64,000 nt of DNA from Neoroseomonas oryzicola (GCF_012163135.1 NZ_JAAVUP010000010.1:62001-126000), one strand, 5' to 3'; counted from the stretch's first letter, positions 44,179 to 53,281 are shown. A program made the numbers and translations. The notes: generated from the letters alone by a model not told the origin.

Positions 44179-45321
44179 ATGGGCAAAGCAGCGGCCGGAG
44201 GCGCACCCCGTGGCTTCCTGGGCCAGGCCTGGGCCGGGGCGGCGGCGACGGCCTCCGGCAACGGGCTGGCGCGCTTCGCCTTCGTGCCCCTGTTCCCGGC
44301 CATGGTCGCCGCCGGCTGGGTCGATGGGGCGGAGGCCGGGGTGCTCGGCGCCGTGACCCTGCTCGGCTCGCTCATCGGCACTCTGGGCGGGCGGCATGTC
44401 GCGCTGCGGCTGCCGGTGCCGCTGCTGCTCGACCTCGGCATGGGAACCATCCTCGTCTCGCTGCTTGCCTGCGCCTGGAACGGCGGGCTGTGGTGGCTGA
44501 TGCCCTGGCGGCTGCTCGCCGGCATCGGCGGCGGCATCCTGATGGCGCTGGCCGGCCCGGCCGCCGTGGCCGCCGCGCCGGCCGACCGCCGCGGCATGGC
44601 GGGCGGCATCGTCGTCGCCGGCGTCGGCCTCGGCATCGCCGGCGGTGCGCTGGCCGTGCCGACCTTCCTGACCGCCGGCGGCGTGGCCGGAAGCTGGGCG
44701 GGGCTGGCGGGCCTGGTCGGGTTGCTATGGATTGCGGCGCGCGGGTCCTGGCCGCTCGCGACCCCCGATCGCGCCGGCGGCGCGGCGCCCGCCGGCGGCA
44801 CGCTGCTGATCGCGACCTATGCGCTGCACAGCGCCGGCATGGTGCCGCCGATGGTATACCTCGCGGACCTCGCGGTCCGGGGGCATCACCTCGCGCTCGG
44901 CATCGGCTCGCTGCTCTGGTTCGCCTTCGGCGCCTCGGGCGTCGCCGGCGGCATGCTCGCCGGCCGCCTCGCCGACCGGTTCGGCAGCCGCCGCGTGCTG
45001 ATCGGCCTGCTGGTGACGCAGGCGACGGCGCTCGGGCTGTGCATGCAGCCGGTGACGGCGCTGATCATCCCGGCGGCCGCATTGGCGGGCTTCGCGGCGG
45101 TCGGCACGACGACGGTCATCCTCGCCCTCGCGCGCGATGTCGCCGGGCCGCAGGCGACCTTGCTCTGGGTCCGCTGCACCGCCGCCTTCTCGGTCACGCA
45201 GGCGGGCATCGGCTTCCTGCTCGCCGGCGTCTTCGCGGCGACCGGCGAGAGCCATGCCGTGATCTTCGCCATCGGCACCGGCTTCTCGCTCGCCGCCCTG
45301 ATCTCCGCCCGGTACCTCTGA
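44179..45321 (+). CDS. MFS transporter, YbfB/YjiJ type
   Basis: A 380-residue, 12-helix transporter starting MGKAAAGGAPRGFLGQAWAG. The first helix contains NGLARFAFVPLFPAMVAAGW, the GxxRFxYxPxxPxM pattern of the YbfB/YjiJ family of unassigned facilitators. The loop motif GGMLAGRLADRFGSRRVLIG lies in the second half. It is not closely related to the two paralogous MFS proteins at 14636 and 48189. The substrate is unknown. It converges with the phhB gene, with 10 bp between stops. Confidence 0.88.
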   Translation: MGKAAAGGAPRGFLGQAWAGAAATASGNGLARFAFVPLFPAMVAAGWVDGAEAGVLGAVTLLGSLIGTLGGRHVALRLPVPLLLDLGMGTILVSLLACAWNGGLWWLMPWRLLAGIGGGILMALAGPAAVAAAPADRRGMAGGIVVAGVGLGIAGGALAVPTFLTAGGVAGSWAGLAGLVGLLWIAARGSWPLATPDRAGGAAPAGGTLLIATYALHSAGMVPPMVYLADLAVRGHHLALGIGSLLWFAFGASGVAGGMLAGRLADRFGSRRVLIGLLVTQATALGLCMQPVTALIIPAAALAGFAAVGTTTVILALARDVAGPQATLLWVRCTAAFSVTQAGIGFLLAGVFAATGESHAVIFAIGTGFSLAALISARYL

Positions 45322-45331
45322 CCTTGGCCGC

Positions 45332-45622
45332 CTAGGCGACCAGCGCGTCGATCGCCTTCGCCAGCGCCACGTCCCGGGCGCTCAGCCCGCCCGCGTCATG
45401 GGTGGACAGCGTGATCTCCACCCGGTTCCACACGTTGAACCATTCCGGGTGGTGATCCTGCTTCTCGGCGAGCAGCGCGACGCGGGACATGAAGCCCCAG
45501 GCCTCGCTGAAATCCTTGAAGCGGAAGGTGCGGGCGATGGCGTCGCGGCCCTCGACCATCGCCCAGCCGGGCAGGTCCCGCGCCAGCGCCGCCCGTCCCG
45601 CCGCGTCCAGTTTCTCGACCAT
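45332..45622 (-). CDS. phhB: Pterin-4a-carbinolamine dehydratase
   Basis: A 96-residue enzyme that dehydrates 4a-hydroxy-tetrahydrobiopterin, recycling the cofactor of aromatic amino-acid hydroxylases. The active-site motif is [23 protein letters not shown] with His57, His58 and His75. The N-terminus ([22 protein letters not shown]) follows the family. The start at 45622 has AGGAGG-type sequence (GAAGGAGGG) upstream. No phenylalanine hydroxylase gene is nearby, so it may serve a distant one or a molybdopterin-related role. It is divergent from a zincin-like gene 50 bp away. Confidence 0.93.
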   Translation of the reverse strand: MVEKLDAAGRAALARDLPGWAMVEGRDAIARTFRFKDFSEAWGFMSRVALLAEKQDHHPEWFNVWNRVEITLSTHDAGGLSARDVALAKAIDALVA

Positions 45623-45672
45623 CGCGCCCTCCTTCGCTTGACGCCGGCAGGGCCGCCCGCGCATGGAGCGCC

Positions 45673-46065
45673 ATGCGCTTCTCGACCCCGCCCGGCCTCG
45701 ATGACCTCGTTGAGATGGCCGAGCACGCGCTCGCCGCAATCCCCGCCCCGCTGCGCGACCTCGTGCGCGGCACCGCCATCCTCGTCGAGGACACCCCCGA
45801 CGACGAGATCACCCGCGACATGGGCCTCGAAAGCCCCTGGGAACTGACCGGCCTCTACCAGGGCGTGCCGCTGACAGCGAAGTCGGTCGGCGACATCCCG
45901 CGCGAACCGGACCGCATCCTGCTGTTCCGCGAACCCATCCTGCTCGAATGGATCGAGACCGGGGAGGACTTGTTCCGCCTGGTGCGCAACGTCCTCATCC
46001 ACGAGATCGGCCACCATTTCGGCCTGTCGGATGACGACATCGCGCGGCTTGAGGAAGACGACTAG
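45673..46065 (+). CDS. Zincin-type metallopeptidase domain protein (PF06262-like)
   Basis: A 130-residue cytosolic protein ending in [33 protein letters not shown] (His110, Glu111, His114) is the HExxH zinc motif with the extra Gly, and a nearby acidic cluster (DDDI) is typical. The family is widespread in Actinobacteria and Alphaproteobacteria and its substrate is unknown. The N-terminal half ([22 protein letters not shown]) and [15 protein letters not shown] are conserved features of this group. It is divergent from phhB. Confidence 0.85.
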   Translation: MRFSTPPGLDDLVEMAEHALAAIPAPLRDLVRGTAILVEDTPDDEITRDMGLESPWELTGLYQGVPLTAKSVGDIPREPDRILLFREPILLEWIETGEDLFRLVRNVLIHEIGHHFGLSDDDIARLEEDD

Positions 46066-46082
46066 GTCGTCGCCCGATCGCG

Positions 46083-46147
46083 CGGCACCGGCTACCCAAC
46101 GACAGTCTCCTGGATGGGTGGCCGGGTGGGGGTGCGGGCCGGTGCCG
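46083..46147. repeat. Decayed relative of the 11387-11470 inverted repeat
   Basis: The right part (from GACAGTCTCCTG near 46100 to 46147, GTGCGGGCCGGTGCCG) aligns with the loop and right arm of the element at 11387-11470 with few changes. The left arm is shortened to CGGCACCGGC (46083-46092), which still pairs with GCCGGTGCCG (46138-46147). It lies between convergent genes. Confidence 0.8.
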
Positions 46148-46171
46148 TTTCCGGCAGGACCGGAAGGCGCC

Positions 46172-46951
46172 CTACCGGTTCTGCCAGTTCGGCTTGCGCT
46201 TCTCCGCGAAGGCCTTCGGCCCCTCGATGTAGTCCTGGCTGTCCCGGTTGCGCTGCTGCGACGGATACATGGTGGTGATCGCCGTCTCGAGCGTCTGCTC
46301 GTCGAGCCCCGCATAGACGCATTGCTTCGACGCGCGCACCGCGAGCGGCGAGCATTCCAGGATCTGCGCCGCCCAGCGCTTCGCCCCGGCCAGCGCCTCG
46401 CCCTGCGGCACGACCTCGTTGACGAAGCCGAGCGTCTTGCCTTCGGCCGCGCTCACACGCCGCCCGGTCAGTATCATGCCGAGCGCCTGCTTCTGCCCGA
46501 TCATGCGCGGCAGCCGGTGCACGCCGCCCGCGCCCGCGACCAGGCCGACGCGCGGCTCCGGCAGGGCGAAGACCGCGTTCTCGGCGGCGACGACCAGGTC
46601 GCAGGCGAGCGCAATCTCGAAGCCGCCGCCCATGGCGATGCCGTTCACCGCGGCGATCAGCGGCTTGTCGAGGTTGAAGCGCAGCGTCAGCCCCGCGAAG
46701 CCCGAAGGCGGCGTCGGCCCGCGCTTGCCGGCCGCCTGCACCTTCAGGTCGTTGCCCGCGGAAAAGGCGCGATCGCCCGCGCCGGTGACGATCGCGACCC
46801 AGAGGTCCGGGTTCGCCGCGAATTCGTCCCACACCTTCTCGAGCTCGAAATGCGCCTCGCTGTGCAGGGCGTTCATCACCTCGGGCCGGTTCAGCGTGAC
46901 GATGCGCAGGCGGCCTTCGTCCTCGACGCGGCAGTATTTCAGTTCGCTCAT
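46172..46951 (-). CDS. Enoyl-CoA hydratase family protein, CaiD-like
   Basis: A 259-residue crotonase-fold enzyme, starting MSELKYCRVEDEGRLRIVTL. Oxyanion-hole regions are AFSAGNDLKVQAAG and NGIAMGGGFEIALACDLVVA. The acidic catalytic region is FALPEPRVGLVAGAGGVHRL. Its C-terminus, YIEGPKAFAEKRKPNWQNR, resembles that of carnitinyl-CoA dehydratase (CaiD). It would hydrate or dehydrate a CoA thioester. Its ATG overlaps the stop of the CoA-transferase gene (ATGA at 46951-46948), so they are co-translated, a pairing also seen in CaiB-CaiD. Confidence 0.88.
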   Translation of the reverse strand: MSELKYCRVEDEGRLRIVTLNRPEVMNALHSEAHFELEKVWDEFAANPDLWVAIVTGAGDRAFSAGNDLKVQAAGKRGPTPPSGFAGLTLRFNLDKPLIAAVNGIAMGGGFEIALACDLVVAAENAVFALPEPRVGLVAGAGGVHRLPRMIGQKQALGMILTGRRVSAAEGKTLGFVNEVVPQGEALAGAKRWAAQILECSPLAVRASKQCVYAGLDEQTLETAITTMYPSQQRNRDSQDYIEGPKAFAEKRKPNWQNR

Positions 46952-48084
46952 CGACCCAGCACCTCCTCGTTGTGTTCGCCCAGTTTCGGCGCGCCGCGCT
47001 GCGACCGCGGACGGACGCCGTCGAAGGCGATCGGCAGCCCGACCACCTTCGGCCCGCCGGGCAGTTGCTGCACGATCTCCATGGCGGCGAACTGCTCGCT
47101 CGCCACGACCTCGCCGATATCGTTGACCGGTGCGCAGGGCACGCCCGCGCCTTCCAGCGCCGCGATCCATTCGTCGCGCGGGCGCGTCTTCAGCACCGCC
47201 GCGATCAGCGGGATCAGCGCGGGCTTGTTGCGCACGCGCGCGGCACCTTTCGCGAAGCGCTCATCCGTCGCCCATTCCGGATGCCCCAGCACCTTCGCGC
47301 AGCGCGCCCACAGCCTGTCATTGCCCGCCGCGAGGCACATCGGCCGGTCCGCGCAATCGAAGACCTGGTAGGGCACGATCACCGCGCCGCCCGTGCCGTG
47401 GCGCTTCGGCACGTCCCCGGTCGCGAGGTGGTTGTTCACCTGCCCCTCGACCCAATGCACCGCCGTCTCGAACAGGGAGGTGTCGACCAGCCCGCCCTTG
47501 CCGGTGATGTCGCGCCGGCGCAGCGCGCCGAGCGCGCCGATCACGGTGAACATCCCCGTCGCCTTGTCGTTGATGGACGCGCCGCAGAAGGTCGGCGGAT
47601 CCTCGGGGCGGCCGGTGACGCTCATCATGCCGCCATAGGCCTGCAGCAGCGGGTCGAAGCCCGGCTTCATCCTCATCGGCCCACGGTCGCCGAAGGCCCA
47701 GATCGAGCAATAGATCAGCTGCGGATGCCGCCCGAGCATCGCATCAGGCCCGATGCCGATCTCCTCCACCACGCCGGGGCGCAGGTTCTGGATCAGGATG
47801 TCGGCGGTCTCGCACAGGCGGTGCAGCGCCTCGACGTCCTCGGCCTTCTTGAGATCCAGCGTGATGGATCGCTTGTTGCGGTTCTGGCCGTGGAAATAGA
47901 GCGAGGTGACGCCATCCGCCGCGAAGGGCGGGCCCCAGCCGCGCGCATCGTCGCCGCCATCGGGCTTTTCCACCTTGATCACGTCGGCCCCCATGTCGGC
48001 CATGATGGCGCCGGCGAGCGGCCCGGCCAGCGCCTGGCCCACCTCGATCACGCGTACCCCGTCGAGCGGCAGCATTCCTCGCAT
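46948..48084 (-). CDS. Family III CoA-transferase (CaiB/BaiF type)
   Basis: A 378-residue enzyme, starting MRGMLPLDGVRVIEVGQALA, that moves CoA between carboxylates. Family blocks are ADMGADVIKVEKPDGGDDAR, NRNKRSITLDLKKAEDVE and SINDKATGMFTVIGAL, where an Asp forms the acyl anhydride. The C-terminus has GVPCAPVNDIGEVVASEQF. In-frame ATGs at 48084 and 48075 are possible; GGAGG lies just upstream of both. Paired with the downstream CaiD-like hydratase, it probably handles CoA activation of a hydroxy or unsaturated acid; carnitine itself is only one possibility. Confidence 0.9.
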   Translation of the reverse strand: MRGMLPLDGVRVIEVGQALAGPLAGAIMADMGADVIKVEKPDGGDDARGWGPPFAADGVTSLYFHGQNRNKRSITLDLKKAEDVEALHRLCETADILIQNLRPGVVEEIGIGPDAMLGRHPQLIYCSIWAFGDRGPMRMKPGFDPLLQAYGGMMSVTGRPEDPPTFCGASINDKATGMFTVIGALGALRRRDITGKGGLVDTSLFETAVHWVEGQVNNHLATGDVPKRHGTGGAVIVPYQVFDCADRPMCLAAGNDRLWARCAKVLGHPEWATDERFAKGAARVRNKPALIPLIAAVLKTRPRDEWIAALEGAGVPCAPVNDIGEVVASEQFAAMEIVQQLPGGPKVVGLPIAFDGVRPRSQRGAPKLGEHNEEVLGR

Positions 48085-48188
48085 TCCCTCCTGCAGTCCT
48101 TGCGGCCAGCATAGGCCCCGCGCGCCCTTGCCGGCAGAGGGGGGGCCGCTACCCTGCGCGCGATGCCCGACGCCGAAGACTTCCGCGC

Positions 48189-49349
48189 ATGAGCGCGCCC
48201 CGCAGCCGCTGGGCGGAACTCGGCATCCTCGCCGCCTCGCGCGCCGCCATGGGGGCGCAGTTCCAGGTGGTCGGCGCGCTCGGGCCGCTGCTGATCGGCA
48301 CGCTCGCGGCGGACTGGACGGAGCTCGGCACGCTGATCGGCGCCTATTCGCTCGCGGGCATCGCCATCGCGCTGCCGGCCGGCTGGGTGATGGCGCGCAT
48401 CGGGGACCGGGCAGTGCTGCTCTGGGGCGTGGGGCTGATGGGCCTCGGCGGCGCGGTGCTCGCGCTGGCGCCGGGCTTCGCGGTCGCCATCGCCGGGCGG
48501 TGCGTCGCGGGCCTGGGCGGCGCGCTGCTGTCGATCGCCTGCGCCAAGATGGTGCTGGACCGCTTCCACGGGGCCGCGCTCGCGCCCGCACTGGGATTGA
48601 TGCTGATGGCCTGGCCCTGCGGCATCGGCATCGCGCTCGTCGTGCTGCCGCTGCTCGGGACGGATTGGCGCGCCGGGCTGTGGCTGTCCGCCGTCGTCTG
48701 TGCCGCATCCTTCCTGCCGCTGTGGTTCCTGTTGCCCCGCGGGGATGGCGGGGGGGCGGCGCCGGCCCGGCGCGGCGGCCTGCTGCGGAGCGAATGGGCG
48801 CCGCTGCTCAGCGCGGGGACCATCTGGGGCTTCTACAACGCGGCCTTCGTGGTGGCGTTGGGCTTCGGGCCGGCCTTTCTGGTCGCGCGCGGCTGGGGCA
48901 CGGACCAGGCGGGCATCGCGGCCTCGCTGGTCGGCTTCGGCATCCTGCCGCTGCTGCCGATCGGCGGCGCGCTCGCCGAGCGCTGGGGGCGGCCGGTGCT
49001 GACCGTCATCGCCTGCATGGCGGGCATGGCCGGCTGCCTGCTCGCGGTCGTCGCAGGGTTCTCGCCCTGGGTGTCGCTGCTGCTGTTCGGGCTGATCGCG
49101 GGCCCGCCGGCCTCGCTGGTGATGGCGATGGTGGGCCGCGCGCTCTCGGCGCCGAGCCGCGCCTTCGGCATGGGCGTCCACTACACGCTGTTCTACGGAT
49201 CGCTCGCCGTGCTGCCGCCGCTCGCGGGCCTTGCGCGCGACGTCACAGGCGCGCCGGAGGCGCCGCTGCTTGCCGGCGTCGCCTTCCTCGGCATCGCGCT
49301 CGCCGCGGTGCCGGTGTATCTGCGCCTCGCGCCCCGGAGCACCGCATGA
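48189..49349 (+). CDS. MFS transporter (paralogue of 14636-15793)
   Basis: A 386-residue, 12-helix transporter starting MSAPRSRWAELGILAASRAA. It shares the blocks QVVGALGPLLIGTL, ELGTLIGAYSLAG, GWVMARIGDRAVLLWGVGLM and RAFGMGVHYTLFYGSLAVLPP with the protein at 14636-15793. Substrate unknown. Its stop overlaps the start of an acetyltransferase gene (ATGA at 49346-49349), so the two are translationally coupled. That coupling suggests export or import of something the acetyltransferase modifies, which remains inference. Confidence 0.88.
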   Translation: MSAPRSRWAELGILAASRAAMGAQFQVVGALGPLLIGTLAADWTELGTLIGAYSLAGIAIALPAGWVMARIGDRAVLLWGVGLMGLGGAVLALAPGFAVAIAGRCVAGLGGALLSIACAKMVLDRFHGAALAPALGLMLMAWPCGIGIALVVLPLLGTDWRAGLWLSAVVCAASFLPLWFLLPRGDGGGAAPARRGGLLRSEWAPLLSAGTIWGFYNAAFVVALGFGPAFLVARGWGTDQAGIAASLVGFGILPLLPIGGALAERWGRPVLTVIACMAGMAGCLLAVVAGFSPWVSLLLFGLIAGPPASLVMAMVGRALSAPSRAFGMGVHYTLFYGSLAVLPPLAGLARDVTGAPEAPLLAGVAFLGIALAAVPVYLRLAPRSTA

Positions 49350-49990
49350 CCGCCCCGCCCGATCCCGACGCGCTGCACCCGATGCCGGAACACCCGGGGA
49401 TGGTCTTCCTCAAGCCCCTGCTGGCGCGGACCCCGCAGGTCGCGAACGTCATCGCGGGCGACTTCTCCTACTATCACGACCATGAGGACCCGCTGCGCTT
49501 CCTCGAGCTCTGCGTGCGCTACAACTACGGCTTCGGCAGCCTTGCGATCGGGCGCTACTGCGCCATCGCACATCGCGCGACCTTCCTGATGCCGGGCGCC
49601 AACCACGCCATGGCCGGGCCGTCCACCTACCCCTTCGGCATCATGGGCGGCGCCTTCGCCGAGGCGCTGCCGCTGACCGAGTATCCCTGGCGCGGCGGCG
49701 GGCCGATCGTGGTCGGCAACGATGTCTGGCTCGGCACGGAATGCCTCGTGCTGCCGGGGGTGACGATCGGGCATGGCGCGGTCGTCGCGGCGCGCGCGGT
49801 CGTCTCGAAGGACGTGCCGCCCTATGCCGTCGTCGCGGGGAATCCCGCGCGGGTCGTGCGGATGCGCTTCGACGCCGATACCATCGCCGGGCTGCTCGAC
49901 ATCGCCTGGTGGGACTGGCCGGCGGAGCGCGTGGCGCGCGCCGTGCCCGCGCTGGTGAAGGGCGACCTCGCCGCGCTCACTCGCGCCTGA
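49346..49990 (+). CDS. CatB-related O-acetyltransferase (xenobiotic acetyltransferase type)
   Basis: A 214-residue trimeric left-handed beta-helix enzyme. It starts MTAPPDPDALHPMPEHPGMV. Hexapeptide repeats appear in SLAIGRYCAIAHRATFLMP and IVVGNDVWLGTECLVLPGVTIGHGAVVAARAVVSKDV. The likely catalytic His lies in NHAMAG. The C-terminal cap has YAVVAGNPARVVRMRF. Relatives acetylate chloramphenicol, streptogramins or sugars. Substrate unknown. The 3' end overlaps the convergent phosphatase gene by 14 bp. Confidence 0.88.
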   Translation: MTAPPDPDALHPMPEHPGMVFLKPLLARTPQVANVIAGDFSYYHDHEDPLRFLELCVRYNYGFGSLAIGRYCAIAHRATFLMPGANHAMAGPSTYPFGIMGGAFAEALPLTEYPWRGGGPIVVGNDVWLGTECLVLPGVTIGHGAVVAARAVVSKDVPPYAVVAGNPARVVRMRFDADTIAGLLDIAWWDWPAERVARAVPALVKGDLAALTRA

Positions 49991-50648
49991 GCACGCCGTC
50001 GACCAGCCGGTCGGCCCAGGGGGTGCTGCGGAACTCGGCGCGCAGCGCGTCTTCCGAATAGTCGTCCCGCACCCAGTCGAGGAAGGGCTTCGGCCCCTTC
50101 TCCTTCACGAAGCCCGCATAGGTGCGGAAGAAGGCGTCGAGGATGCCGGTCCGCGCCGCCGCGACGTGACCGTAGCGCAGCGACAATTGATCGAGCGCCT
50201 GTTCCACCGGCCGCCCCTGCAGCAGCAGCCACAGCCCGGCGGCGAGCCCGGTGCGGTCCGCGCCCGACTTGCAGTGGATCAGCGCCGGTTCCTGCATCCG
50301 CGCGAAGATGCCGGCGAGGCGCAGGATGCGGTCCTTGTGCGGCGCGCCCCGGCTCTCGAGCGGCGCGTCGATATGCTCGAGCCCGAGATCTGCCGCTGCC
50401 TGCCGCCCGAGCGCGTCGGACCCGCAGGCCTCCCGATGGCCGCGCAGGTTGATCACGGTGCGGATGCCGTAGCGCCGCACCGCCTGCTCGAGCTGCCAGG
50501 GCATCGGGTGGTTGGAGCGGTACAGCCGCCCGCTCTCGACCACGCCCCAATTGCGCCAGCCGAGGCGCAGGAGGGCATGGTCGACGAAGAGGCTGTTGAG
50601 CCAGGCAGCCCGGCGGCTGCCCGGCGATGCGAGGTCGCGGTCGGACAT
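49977..50648 (-). CDS. Tyrosine/dual-specificity phosphatase family protein
   Basis: A 223-residue cytosolic phosphatase. The P-loop signature is ALIHCKSGADRTGLAAGLWL with nucleophile Cys126 and Arg132. Upstream is the GRLYRSNHPMPWQLEQAV start typical of bacterial DSP-like enzymes. The general-acid Asp probably lies in the EHIDAPLESRG loop. The C-terminus carries FVKEKGPKPFLDWVRDDYS. No kinase or partner is adjacent. Roles in this family range from exopolysaccharide regulation to phosphoinositide or nucleotide dephosphorylation. Confidence 0.88.
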   Translation of the reverse strand: MSDRDLASPGSRRAAWLNSLFVDHALLRLGWRNWGVVESGRLYRSNHPMPWQLEQAVRRYGIRTVINLRGHREACGSDALGRQAAADLGLEHIDAPLESRGAPHKDRILRLAGIFARMQEPALIHCKSGADRTGLAAGLWLLLQGRPVEQALDQLSLRYGHVAAARTGILDAFFRTYAGFVKEKGPKPFLDWVRDDYSEDALRAEFRSTPWADRLVDGVLRRE

Positions 50649-51110
50649 GAGCGGCGGAGCTTATAGCGGCCGCGGGGGCGGTTGGCATCCCGGGGGCGAG
50701 GGACATCCGTCAGGGCCTCTCGCGCCCCTGGATCACTGGACCTCGGTGGGGCGGGCAGGCTGAGGCTCCGAAGGATGATGCCGGCACGGCCGGAGTTCGG
50801 GCGATGCCGTCGGAGGGCCCGATGCGTCTTGCACGCGCGTCTTTTTGTGATCACACTATGGAGAATAATGCGATTTCAAAGGAAGGCGTCCCTCATGCAC
50901 AACGATATCCCGACAGGCACGGCGTGCGCACCAAGGTTCACTGCGCCGCGACCCCGCTAGCACCGGGATGTCTTGCGCAGCCGAGTCTGGTCGCGCCGCG
51001 GCGCCGATCGCACGGCGCGCGCGTGCCTCGACGACGGCTCAGGCCGCCTTGCTGTCTGCTCCAGCCGCGACCGCGGCTCGCCAGGCACCGCACGACCACA
51101 TGAGGGCTCC
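50649..51110. other. Long gap before the binding-protein/ABC cluster
   Basis: About 460 bases with no supported protein gene. Its centre (50840-50935) is less GC-rich than either flank and is the probable promoter region of the downstream cluster. A short frame of 21 codons (50895-50960, MHNDIPTGTACAPRFTAPRP) has GGAAGG eight bases before its ATG and might be a leader peptide, but this is weak. The rest shows no clear structure. Confidence 0.45.
50846..50855. promoter_or_regulatory. Palindrome TGTGATCACA upstream of the binding-protein cluster
   Basis: A perfect 10-bp palindrome in a T/A-rich context (TTTTTGTGATCACACTATGG), 256 bp before the first binding-protein start. The form suits a dimeric regulator such as a CRP- or GntR-type protein. 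No partner can be assigned. Confidence 0.35.
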
Positions 51111-52178
51111 GTGACGATCCATTCGACCCGCCGACAGATCTTCCTCGCCGCCGGCACTCTTGGCGCCGGTGCCTTGCCGCGGTTCGCGCTTGGCCAGGCC
51201 GCCACGCCGCCGAAGCCTGACCGCATCGTGGTCAATGCCTCGGGCGGTTCGATGTCGAGCAACCTTCGGCGCTTCTACTTCTCGGCCTTCGAGCGCGAGC
51301 ACGGCATTCGCGTGGTCGACACCTCCCCGGTCGATTTCGGCAAGCTTCGCGCCATGGTCGCGAGCGGCAATCCCGAATGGACCGTCACCGAGATCGGCGG
51401 CCAGGATGCGGCACGCGCCAAGGAGCTGAACCTGCTGGAGCCGATCGACACCAGCATCGTCGACCTCACCGGCTTTCCGGCCATCGCGCGGCAGTCGCAC
51501 GTCTATGTCGGCGCGACCTCATCGACCGCGCTGGGCTATCGCACCGACGTCTTCCCGGACGGCACGCATCCGAAGGGCTGGGCGGAGTTCTGGGACGTCC
51601 GGCGCTTCCCCGGCGCGCGGTCGATGCGCAACCACCCGGTCGACAACCTCGAATTCGCGCTGCTCGCCGACGGCGTGCCGATGGACCGGCTCTATCCCAT
51701 CGACATGGACCGCGCCTTCCGCAAGCTGGACGAGATCCGCCCGCACATCGCGGTGTGGTGGACGACCGGCGCGCAGCCGGCGCAGATGCTGGTGGACCGC
51801 GAAGTCGTGCTCGCCACCGGATGGAATGGCCGCTTCTTCGAACTCACCCGTCGCGGCGCGCCGGTGAACACGGAATTCACCGGCGGCTCGCTCAAGACCA
51901 GCGCCTGGGGCATCCCGCGCGGCACGCGGAATGCCTATTGGGGCCAGCAGCTGTTCCGCACTATGACCAATCCGCGCCTGCAGGCCGCCTACGCGACCGA
52001 GCTGTCCTATGCCGGGCTGAATCCGGAGACGATCAGCTTCGTGCCCGAGGACATCCGCCCGCTGCTGCCCGCCGCCCCCGCCAACCTCGAGAAGCAGTTC
52101 TGGATGGACCTCGCCTGGTGGACCGAGCACGGCGCCCGCGCGCAGGAACGCTGGAACCGCTGGATGCTGCAGCGTTGA
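51111..52178 (+). CDS. ABC transporter substrate-binding protein, first of a tandem pair
   Basis: A 355-residue periplasmic binding protein. It begins with GTG at 51111 (TIHSTRRQIFLAAGTLGAGA, an Arg-Arg-type signal), with GAGGG four bases upstream. The mature part starts PPKPDRIVVNASGGSMSSNLRR and contains FDxDTSPVDFGKLRAMVASG-like features, HPKGWAEFWDVRRFPGARSM and GTRNAYWGQQL, the layout of PotD/spermidine-type family 1 binding proteins. The next gene encodes a close paralogue. Together with the ATPase and two permeases downstream it forms an uptake system; polyamine or amine substrates are likely from the transporter class and the FAD oxidase in the operon. Confidence 0.88.
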   Translation: MTIHSTRRQIFLAAGTLGAGALPRFALGQAATPPKPDRIVVNASGGSMSSNLRRFYFSAFEREHGIRVVDTSPVDFGKLRAMVASGNPEWTVTEIGGQDAARAKELNLLEPIDTSIVDLTGFPAIARQSHVYVGATSSTALGYRTDVFPDGTHPKGWAEFWDVRRFPGARSMRNHPVDNLEFALLADGVPMDRLYPIDMDRAFRKLDEIRPHIAVWWTTGAQPAQMLVDREVVLATGWNGRFFELTRRGAPVNTEFTGGSLKTSAWGIPRGTRNAYWGQQLFRTMTNPRLQAAYATELSYAGLNPETISFVPEDIRPLLPAAPANLEKQFWMDLAWWTEHGARAQERWNRWMLQR

Positions 52179-52201
52179 GAACGCCAAAGGGAGGTGTGAC
52201 G

Positions 52202-53272
52202 ATGACGATCCTGACGAACCGACGGGGCCTCCTGCAGGCCGCCGGCGGCATCGCGGCCGCAGGCCTGCCCCTTCCGGCCTTCGCCCAGGGCGCCGCACCA
52301 CCCAAGCCCGACCGCATCGTGGTGAACGCCTCGGGCGGCGGCATGGCGACCAATCTCCGCCGCGCCTATTTCGTCGAGTTCGAGCGCCTGCACGGCATCC
52401 GCGTGGTTGACACCTCGCCGGTCGATTTCGGCAAGCTCCGCGCGATGGTCGCGAGCGGCAATCCCGAATGGACCGTCACCGAGATCGGCGGCCAGGATGC
52501 CGAGCGCGCCAAGGAGCTCAACCTGCTGGAGCCGATCGACACCTCGATCGTCGACCTGTCGCGCTACCCGGCGGTGGGGCGCCATTCGCACGTCTTCGTG
52601 GGCTCCGCCTATTCCACCGCGCTCGGCTACCGCAGCGACGTGTTCCGCGACGGATCGCATCCGAAGGGCTGGGCGGAGTTCTGGGACGTCCGGCGCTTCC
52701 CCGGCGCGCGGTCGCTGCGCAACCATCCGGTGGACAACCTCGAATTCGCACTCCTCGCCGACGGCGTGCCGATGGACCAGATCTATCCGATCGACATGGA
52801 CCGCGCCTTCCGCAAGCTGGACCAGATCCGCCCGCACATCGCGGTGTGGTGGACGACCGGCGCGCAGCCGGCGCAGATGCTGGTGGACCGGGAAGTCGTG
52901 CTCGCCACCGGCTGGAACGGGCGCTTCTTCGAACTGTCGCGCCGCAATGCGCCAGTCGGCACCGAATTCGCGCAGGGCTCGTTGAAGTCCAGCGCCTGGG
53001 GCATCCCCCGCGGCACCCGCAACGCCTATTGGGGCCAGCAGCTGCTGCAGGTCATGACCAACCCGCGGCTGCAGGCGATGTATGCGACCGAGCTGTCCTA
53101 TGCCGGCCTGCATCCGGACACGGCGAGCTTCGTCGCCGAGGACATCCGTCCGCTGCTGCCCACGGCGCCGGCCAATCTCGAACGCCAGTTCTGGCTGAAT
53201 GTGGGCTGGTGGACCGAGAACGGCGCCCGCGCGCAGGAACGCTGGAACCGCTGGATGCTGCAGCGGGGCTGA
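52202..53272 (+). CDS. ABC transporter substrate-binding protein, second of a tandem pair
   Basis: A 356-residue paralogue of the preceding gene. It starts MTILTNRRGLLQAAGGIAAA with GGGAGG nearby, 23 bp behind the first copy. Long identical blocks are visible, including PVDFGKLRAMVASGNPEWTV and EIGGQDA, and the HPKGWAEFWDVRRFPGARS segment. The C-termini nearly coincide (ARAQERWNRWMLQR). Differences cluster in the N-terminal third and near the ligand-binding loops (SRYPAVGRHSHVFVGSAYST against TGFPAIARQSHVYVGATSST). It is a tandem duplication that may have changed ligand specificity. It is followed by the ABC ATPase gene after 9 bp. Confidence 0.9.
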   Translation: MTILTNRRGLLQAAGGIAAAGLPLPAFAQGAAPPKPDRIVVNASGGGMATNLRRAYFVEFERLHGIRVVDTSPVDFGKLRAMVASGNPEWTVTEIGGQDAERAKELNLLEPIDTSIVDLSRYPAVGRHSHVFVGSAYSTALGYRSDVFRDGSHPKGWAEFWDVRRFPGARSLRNHPVDNLEFALLADGVPMDQIYPIDMDRAFRKLDQIRPHIAVWWTTGAQPAQMLVDREVVLATGWNGRFFELSRRNAPVGTEFAQGSLKSSAWGIPRGTRNAYWGQQLLQVMTNPRLQAMYATELSYAGLHPDTASFVAEDIRPLLPTAPANLERQFWLNVGWWTENGARAQERWNRWMLQRG

Positions 53273-53281
53273 GACAGGCGC

